From DASZMJ01 sp035551935 (lineage in GTDB: Bacteria > Planctomycetota > Planctomycetia > Isosphaerales > Isosphaeraceae), in NCBI GenBank assembly GCA_035551935.1, contig DASZMJ010000655.1, forward strand, positions 1-11,918: a stretch of DNA of 11,918 bases, in the 5' to 3' direction. Each line of letters begins with the position of its first letter. Positions within the stretch are counted from its first letter, which is position 1. A model generated the notes under the pieces. The model saw only the letters and a program-made list of their open reading frames with translations. It was not told the origin of the DNA and did no database searches. Below, in pieces: positions 7,711-11,918 of the stretch. The position numbers and the translations under genes are program-made.

Positions 7711-8874
7711 TCAACCCACCGCCGCCGTGGCGGGCGTGCCCTTCAACAAGAGCAATTGCTGTGCCGCGGTCACGGCGCGACCGGGTTCGACGTCGAGGCC
7801 GAGGTCGTTGAGGACCATCTCCAGGGCCGCCAGGCCGGCGACGACGTCGAGCTCGTCGGTGTAGCCCATGTGGCCGACCCGGAGGATCTTCCCCTTGAGT
7901 TTGTCCTGGCCGCCGACGACGGTGATGCCGAACCGGTCGTAGAGCCGGCCGCGGATGTCGGCGTCCTTCAGGCCCTCGGGCACGTAGAACGCGGTCAGGC
8001 CCTCGGCAGGCCGGCTGCTGAAGAGCTCCAGGCCCAGGGCCTGGATGCCCGCCTGGCACGCCGCGCTCATCCGCCGGTGCCGCTCCCAGACCGCCTCGAT
8101 CCCCTCGGCCTGGATCCGCCGCAACGACTCGCGGAGGGCCAGGATCAGCGTGTGCGCCGGGGTGAACGGGGTGTCGAACTCCTTCATCTTCTTGCGGGCC
8201 AACTTCAGGTTGAAGTAGAAGCTCGTCGCGTCGAAGGCGTCGATCCGGGCCCAGGCCTTGGGGCTGACGGCCACGAACGCCAGGCCCGGCGGTAGCATCA
8301 GCGCCTTCTGCGAGCCGACGCAGAGCAGGTCGATGCCCCAGGCATCCGTGCGGCATTCCATGGCACCCACGCCCGAGATGCCATCGACGGCGAAGACCGC
8401 GTCGGTCTCGGCCACGACCTTGCCGATCTCCTCGATCGGGTGGCCGGTGCCGGTGGAGGTCTCGCTCAACGTCCCCATCACGCAGACGGTGTCCGGGTGC
8501 TGCTTGAGCGCGTTGGCGACCGATTCGGGATCGACGGGACGGCCCCATTCGGTCTCCAGCGAGACGGCCTGGATGCCATACGCCTTGCAGATGTTGGCCC
8601 AGCGGGCCGCGAAGTAGCCGGCGCTCAGGACCAGGGCCTTCTTGCCGGGCGGGACCGTGTTGACCGCCGCCGCTTCCATCGCGCCGGTACCCGAGGCCGT
8701 CAGGATCAGCACATCGTTCTGGGTCTGGAAGACCTCTTTGAGCCCGGCGGCGACCTCGACGATCACCTGCTTGGCCTCGGCCGAGCGGTGGTGAATCACC
8801 GGGCGCGCGAGCTCCAGGAGCACGTCCTCGGGGACCGACGCCGGTCCCGGCGTCATCAGTCGCGGCTTCTGCAT
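7711..8874 (-). CDS. Class V PLP aminotransferase (alanine/serine-glyoxylate or phosphoserine type)
   Basis: A 387-residue fold-type I, class V aminotransferase of the alanine-glyoxylate/serine-pyruvate group, at the normal family length. Landmarks are LMTPGPASVPEDV at the N-terminus, the cofactor loop SGTGAMEAA (61-69), D164 in AVDGISGVGAME, which contacts the PLP ring nitrogen, the Schiff-base lysine K190 in GSQKALMLPPG, and RVGHMG (332-337) near the substrate carboxylate. The ATG at 8874 is preceded by AGAGGA about eight bases upstream, and the fold begins at once. It is the first gene of the minus-strand set ending in serA. In several bacteria and archaea a class V enzyme next to serA supplies the transamination usually done by SerC. 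That makes phosphohydroxypyruvate (giving phosphoserine) or glyoxylate/serine the leading substrates; sequence alone cannot separate them. No serB is seen. Confidence 0.9.
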   Translation of the reverse strand: MQKPRLMTPGPASVPEDVLLELARPVIHHRSAEAKQVIVEVAAGLKEVFQTQNDVLILTASGTGAMEAAAVNTVPPGKKALVLSAGYFAARWANICKAYGIQAVSLETEWGRPVDPESVANALKQHPDTVCVMGTLSETSTGTGHPIEEIGKVVAETDAVFAVDGISGVGAMECRTDAWGIDLLCVGSQKALMLPPGLAFVAVSPKAWARIDAFDATSFYFNLKLARKKMKEFDTPFTPAHTLILALRESLRRIQAEGIEAVWERHRRMSAACQAGIQALGLELFSSRPAEGLTAFYVPEGLKDADIRGRLYDRFGITVVGGQDKLKGKILRVGHMGYTDELDVVAGLAALEMVLNDLGLDVEPGRAVTAAQQLLLLKGTPATAAVG

Positions 8875-8965
8875 GCGATCATCCTCTCTGCTGTCCGCTC
8901 CTCGATGCGATCCTTCCGTCCAGGATCGTCCCGCCGGGCCCGGCCCGGCCGACGACCCCAGTTTA

Positions 8966-8971
8966 ATCATA
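8966..8971 (-). promoter_or_regulatory. Candidate -10 element upstream of the aminotransferase gene
   Basis: TATGAT on the minus strand (8971-8966) differs from TATAAT at one base and sits about 90 bases upstream of the aminotransferase ATG, in one of the few AT-rich spots of the 168-base gap (8875-9042). The -35 region at the right distance is GC-rich and poorly matched. The rest of the gap shows no reading frame or clear hairpin. Confidence 0.3.
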
Positions 8972-9042
8972 CGACGGCCGCTCGGGGAGTGATCTTCCCG
9001 GCCCCAGCCCCTGGCCTCGGCCCCCGGCGTTGCAATCGATCT

Positions 9043-9840
9043 TCACCTGGCCGTCCCCGAGCCACCGCGCGCCGGCCGCGCCGGCCCGACGTCCCGAGTC
9101 CGGGAACCTGTCACCGGGGCCGACGACCCGACTTCGCCCGGCGCGGGATCGACCGTGGGGTCCGGGACGCGGTGGGCATCGACCGCCGCGTCCGACGCGC
9201 CCGGGATTCGCTCCAGAAACTGACCCACCAAGGAGTTCCGGCGATTCCCTCCCGACCTGAGAGACCCCACGAGCAGGCCCGTCAGCAGGCAGACGATCAC
9301 CATCGCCGGGAACTTCCAGCGGTCGAGGCGGGGTTGTTTCCGGCTGATTCGAGGCACCGGCATGGTGACGATCCGCAGGTCGGATCTCTGGGTGGAATTG
9401 GGTTCGTACTGGGCCGTGACCGGGGCAGAATTGGGTTCGTATTCGACGGGCACGGGGACGATTTCGGGCTCGAAGTGGGGCTCGGAAAGACGGCCTGTCC
9501 TCGGGCGGCGGTCGAGGGCCTTGAGGGAGCGGTGGAGGGTCGACTCATGCGTCGCCTCGTACTTCGCCAGCCGCAACGCCTCGTCGCTGGGATCGATCAG
9601 GGCGAGGATCCGGGCATGCTGTCGCGCCGGGGCCTCGTCCTCGACCTCCAGCCGGTCGCGCTCCGCGGCCTGCGATTCCTGCTTCGAGGCGATGGCCTCG
9701 ACGAGCGACCGCCGGGCCTCGGGATCGTCGATGACGTCGCGGAGCCACTCCGTCGAGTCGCCGAGCACGCGATCGCACTCGTCCCAGAAGGTCCCGTCGA
9801 GCGGCCCCGACCGTTCAAGCCGCCCAATCAGCGCGCTCAA
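9043..9840 (-). CDS. Longest surviving frame of the broken NALKHGL-family gene
   Basis: This is the C-terminal 265 codons, openable from a TTG at 9840. It is listed separately because it could still be translated. It begins inside a domain (SALIGRLERSGPLDGTFWDECDR), which shows it is a fragment rather than a gene with its own start. The first 115 residues are charged and helical and end with LRLAKYEATHESTLHRSLKALDRR, a block typical of the family. Two EPNS repeats follow (YEPNSAPVTAQ, YEPNSTQ). Then comes a basic stretch, one membrane helix (WKFPAMVIVCLLTGLLVGSL) and a Pro/Ala/Gly-rich tail. The membrane helix is not something I associate with the family and may be a fusion or a frame effect. 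Function unknown. Confidence 0.45.
   Translation of the reverse strand: MSALIGRLERSGPLDGTFWDECDRVLGDSTEWLRDVIDDPEARRSLVEAIASKQESQAAERDRLEVEDEAPARQHARILALIDPSDEALRLAKYEATHESTLHRSLKALDRRPRTGRLSEPHFEPEIVPVPVEYEPNSAPVTAQYEPNSTQRSDLRIVTMPVPRISRKQPRLDRWKFPAMVIVCLLTGLLVGSLRSGGNRRNSLVGQFLERIPGASDAAVDAHRVPDPTVDPAPGEVGSSAPVTGSRTRDVGPARPARGGSGTAR
9395..9441 (-). repeat. Two 14-bp direct repeats encoding EPNS units
   Basis: GAATTGGGTTCGTA occurs at 9395-9408 and again at 9428-9441, a 33-base (11-codon) period. Read on the minus strand, each copy encodes YEPNS. The local base composition is AT-richer than the flanks. It looks like a small coding tandem repeat within the broken NALKHGL-family gene. Confidence 0.7.
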
Positions 9841-9850
9841 CTGCCCGATC

Positions 9851-9880
9851 AGCCAGCGGCAGCCGGCGGCAGCCGGCGGC
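9851..9880. repeat. 10-bp tandem repeat, three copies, causing a frameshift
   Basis: Plus-strand units are AGCCAGCGGC, AGCCGGCGGC and AGCCGGCGGC; the last two are identical and the first differs by one base. Because ten is not a multiple of three, the copy number sets the reading frame of the overlapping minus-strand gene. Deleting one exact copy joins GARLRGTAAGC directly to RWLIGQLSALIG, restoring a continuous family-like sequence. Confidence 0.85.
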
Positions 9881-10298
9881 GGTGCCCCGCAGGCGGGCGC
9901 CGAACAAAACCGGGTCGCTGGCCAGCCGCGGCCCCAGGGCGCGGGCCCCGCGCCGCTGTCGGCGGTCGAAGAGGCGCTCGGCCTCGGTGGTGCGGTCGGC
10001 CAAGCGGGCCGACTCGATCGTCACAGCGATCGATGCGCACCGAGGCCATCACGGCGCGGTCGAGGTGATACTGCCGCGGGTCGCTGTCGACGCCGAGGGA
10101 CTCGGCCCACTCGGCGCGGCGTTCGTGCGTCTCCCGGTCTTCGGGCAGCATCACGACGCCGTCGCCGGTCAGGCCGTGCTTCAGGGCGTTGCCCCGGGCG
10201 ATCTGCTTGCCTTCGATCGTCTCGGGGTCTGGGGGTCTCGGGCGAGGAGGGCGTTCCTCCGGTTGGCTGCGATCTGGGCGGCGGTGCAGGGACAGCGC

Positions 10299-10310
10299 AC
10301 ACTTAAGTGT
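10299..10310. other. 12-bp perfect palindrome at a composition boundary
   Basis: ACACTTAAGTGT is a perfect palindrome. It lies at the start of the broken NALKHGL-family gene (left) and the end of the AT-richer orphan frame (right). It might be an operator-like site, an insertion scar or chance; nothing else in the sequence decides this. Confidence 0.3.
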
Positions 10311-10671
10311 TAGCATCAAAGGACTTCTGTAGAGTGGCCGCCACGAACAAGGCGGATTCGGGGTTTTGCGATGAAGTGGGGGCTGCTCTGGAAGTACCGT
10401 GTTTGCCGCTCCTCCCGGCCGTCGCCTCGTACCGACGCCGGGGATCAAGGCCTTTCTCGGGGTCTCTGCCTGATTCCGTAAGGTCTTTTCCATCAACGAG
10501 AAAGTGTGCGCAGGCCCTGAGCGGCGGTGGCCATGGCGAAGCGTCCCAATCTAAGTGACGATCTTCGTAGAACAGAACTTCATCCATAAGATTCGCAAAG
10601 AATCGCGCGGATTCAAAGTGGAAAAAGACGGAATCCGAGATCAATCCTGGAATGTCATCACTTGCCTCCAT
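10303..10671 (-). CDS. Orphan small reading frame, lower GC, function unknown
   Basis: A 122-codon frame opening nine bases after the Uma2 stop. The first half (MEASDDIPGLISDSVFFHFESARFFANLMDEVLFY and on to AHFLVDGKD) looks protein-like and uses many A/T-ending codons, unlike its neighbours. The second half is rich in Arg, Ser, Ala and Thr and reads like untranslated sequence. I do not recognise a family. No good ribosome-binding site precedes the ATG. It may be a foreign gene remnant, a small gene coupled to Uma2, or simply intergenic DNA. If it is not a gene, 10301-10679 holds only the palindrome at its left end and a partial copy of the repeat seen near 4788. Confidence 0.3.
   Translation of the reverse strand: MEASDDIPGLISDSVFFHFESARFFANLMDEVLFYEDRHLDWDASPWPPPLRACAHFLVDGKDLTESGRDPEKGLDPRRRYEATAGRSGKHGTSRAAPTSSQNPESALFVAATLQKSFDANT
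10472..10490. repeat. Possible partial copy of the 4788-4858 repeat
   Basis: GATTCCGTAAGGTC (10472-10485) matches GATCCCGTAAGGTC at 4784-4797 in 13 of 14 bases. Both are followed by TCTTTTC, directly here and after the inner palindrome at the first site. A loop-like CATCAACGA and GAAAG follow. It could be an internally deleted copy of a dispersed palindromic element, or a short chance match. Confidence 0.3.
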
Positions 10672-10679
10672 TCGTCACG

Positions 10680-11402
10680 TTAATCAGCCCGGATCCAGTC
10701 CCGGAACGAGCGAATCCAGGGGGTCTCGTCGTGGGCGGACTCGCCCTCGTGGAGGAAGAGGACACCTCGGCCATCGGCAGGAACGGGAAGGAGAGGCTGG
10801 CCGCCTGTGGGGCATACGTGCCGTGGGCCTGGAGGGCGAGGATGGTCAAAGTCGAGCCGTCGTACCGCCAGAGCTCGGGCAACGCCGAGCGCGGTGTAGA
10901 TGCCCTGCCGATCGAGCGAGCTGCTCGTGATGTCGACCTTGATCGCCAGGTCCGGGGGCGGCTCGATCGCCAGGTCGATCTCCCGCTCGCCGGCGATCCT
11001 CGGCTGATTCGCGATCCAGTAGCACTCGTCCGGCTCGAGGCCGCGGTCGAGATCCTCACGCCGGAACGTCGTCGATCCGCCTCCCTTGATCGGGATGTCC
11101 AACTCCAAGGAGAGGATCTCGATCATGCGGCCCAGGAGGTAACCACCCGACTCGTGGGCGTGGGACGGCGACATGAGTTCCAGGTTCCCCCGGTCATATG
11201 TGAGGCGGATCGGTCGATCCCCGAGAGCACCGAGGATCGCGTTGTAGACCTTCCAGTTGACCCCACGGAGGACGAATCGTTGCCCATCGTCGGTCGTCCT
11301 GGCCCTCGGCGGCGCGGCGGTCGCAATGGCGAGATCTCCCTCGGTCCTCGGGACATCCGATCGCGATCCCGGCTTGATTGTACTCGCGAGGCGGCGCGCC
11401 AT
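10680..11402 (-). pseudogene. Uma2 family endonuclease (DUF820) with compensating frameshifts
   Basis: The 240-codon frame is open throughout. Residues 42-174 match the Uma2 fold of the PD-(D/E)XK nuclease superfamily: RFVLRGVNWKVYNAIL, YDRGNLELMSPSHAHE, ECYWI, and PPPDLAIKVDITSSSLDR. After IYTALGV (about 10881) it leaves the expected frame for about 40 codons and returns at VLFLHEGESAHDETPWIRSFRDWIR. The missing middle (LPELWRYDGSTLTI through SFPFLPMAEVS) is intact in the next minus-strand frame. This fits one inserted base at 10881-10882 and one lost near 10755-10775. Where family members usually have Glu (PDLxxEV), this one has K155. Both points suggest loss of function. The ATG at 11402 is the best standard start. 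A GGGAGAT followed by ATT at 11327, then codons for ATAA, hints at a lost ATG. Confidence 0.75.
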
Positions 11403-11515
11403 CAGCACGACTCGTCCTGGACCGGCCGGACCGGACCCGGTAGGCTCGGCCGGTGTGCCGAAGCCCGGGGCGGGCAAGGTCGGCGTCCGAGGGTCGGGGA
11501 GAGGAGGGCGCGGCG

Positions 11516-11788
11516 ATGGGACGATCGATCCGGAGACGCGTTCGGCGTTGGCTCTGCGCGGGCGGCGCCGGGGTCGTGGCGGTGGCCGCGCTCTACCTCC
11601 TCCTGCTCGCCTTCCCGGGGGCCCTGTTCGCGCACCACGCGAGCCGGGGCGCGTTCCGGGTCCGCTCGGACGAGCCGAGCGACGCGCGCATAGCCGCGAC
11701 GCTCGACGAGGCCGCGGCCCGGCTGGCGCGGTCGCCGCTGGACGACCCGAATATGGTCCATCATGTCTATATTTGTAATGGCTCATGA
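11516..11788 (+). CDS. Short membrane-anchored protein, probably truncated
   Basis: A 90-residue frame. The ATG at 11516 has an excellent GGAGAGGAGG eight bases upstream. An arginine-rich start (MGRSIRRRVRRW) leads into one membrane helix at about 13-38, then a soluble part, AFRVRSDEPSDARIAATLDEAAARLARSP, ending at DDPNMVHHVYICNGS and TGA. Ending straight after a beta-strand-like block (HHVYICN) is odd for a complete protein. The same frame stays open after the TGA to the window edge, which allows for a TGG-to-TGA change, but the downstream residues do not look clearly related. I faintly recognise longer planctomycete proteins with an anchor and a similar R(I/V)(Y/F)(I/L)C block, but cannot name a function. 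It is divergent from the Uma2 gene with a 113-base gap. The final 130 bases (11789-11918) show nothing else. Confidence 0.5.
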   Translation: MGRSIRRRVRRWLCAGGAGVVAVAALYLLLLAFPGALFAHHASRGAFRVRSDEPSDARIAATLDEAAARLARSPLDDPNMVHHVYICNGS

Positions 11789-11918
11789 GGGATTCCGGGG
11801 TGGTGGTTCGGAGAAGCCTTTGAGTCGTTACAATCGGCCCTGTCCGTCGGGCTCCTCCTCGGCTCGACCCACTCCTCTGTCCGGCACCCGGGGCGGCGAC
11901 CGATGGTGAACATCCGGG

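Larger units (their letters stand above)
9043..10300 (-). pseudogene. Broken planctomycete NALKHGL-family hypothetical protein (three frame lesions)
   Basis: Read right to left, homology moves through several frames. The N-terminus is AQIAANRRNALLARDPQTP (about 10281-10225). It continues one frame away as ETIEGKQIARGNALKHGLTG through DRAVMASVRIDRC. It then shifts to TIESARLADRTTEAERLFDRR through GARLRGTAAGC (about 10023-9870), and shifts again to WLIGQLSALIGRLERSGP and the long tail. I recognise ANALKHGLTG, the QAVRAS..LDRC block and EPN-rich tails as one abundant planctomycete family of unknown function. Lesion one fits loss of one base in the G run at 10224-10227. Lesion two is one extra or two missing bases near 10018-10026. 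Lesion three is an extra 10-bp repeat copy at 9851-9880. Undoing all three gives roughly 416 codons from a GTG near 10300; that start is a guess. Confidence 0.75.

Noticed and set aside
8440..10068. 542-codon plus-strand frame spanning the aminotransferase and the region to its right
   Set aside because: Antisense to recognisable genes, with shadow composition and no motif.
9043..11402. Toxin-antitoxin or defence module built from Uma2 and its neighbours
   Set aside because: The Uma2 frame is damaged, the neighbours are broken or unrecognised, and no partner motif or coupled pair was seen.
11403..11786. N-terminal extension of the Uma2 frame to 368 codons
   Set aside because: It is antisense to the membrane-anchored frame at 11516 and consists of Pro/Arg/Gly-rich shadow sequence.

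Overview
The window is very GC-rich with strongly GC-biased third codon positions. It probably comes from a planctomycete, most likely an Isosphaeraceae-type genome. This is an inference from gene content: a NALKHGLTG-type hypothetical protein with EPN-rich tail repeats, a Uma2 nuclease, a small membrane protein with an NPFAP start, HEAT proteins with a membrane anchor, and GC-rich intergenic hairpins whose reverse translation gives the LTPALSRGERG peptide. No rRNA, tRNA, CRISPR array or intact insertion sequence was found.

Left part, plus strand (1-4785). Paired GC hairpins (1-55) precede an NAD-dependent aldehyde dehydrogenase (169-1644), which is followed by a strong hairpin. Next comes a tightly overlapping three-gene unit: a four-helix membrane protein (1724-2347) and two paralogous membrane-anchored HEAT-repeat proteins (2325-3533 and 3520-4785). 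The HEAT proteins share a cytoplasmic signature, IRSIND(D/E)A, just before the membrane helix.

Middle part, minus strand (4863-8874). A long nested inverted repeat (about 4788-4858) separates the HEAT genes from a convergent set transcribed right to left: a class V aminotransferase, a secreted S51 (cyanophycinase-like) peptidase and long-form SerA. The aminotransferase plus SerA suggests the first two steps of phosphorylated serine synthesis, or a serine/glyoxylate exchange. The S51 gene between them has no obvious place in that pathway.

Right part (9043-11918) is a decaying accessory stretch. A planctomycete NALKHGL family gene is broken by three frame lesions, one of which is an extra copy of a 10-bp tandem repeat. 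An AT-richer orphan reading frame follows. A Uma2 gene carries two compensating frameshifts and a lysine where the family usually has an active-site acid. At the right edge a short membrane-anchored reading frame stops early at a TGA.

No clearly new multi-gene system was found. The most unusual items are the HEAT/membrane unit, the S51 gene inside the serine cluster, the nested palindrome, and the base-level record of how the two right-hand genes decayed.
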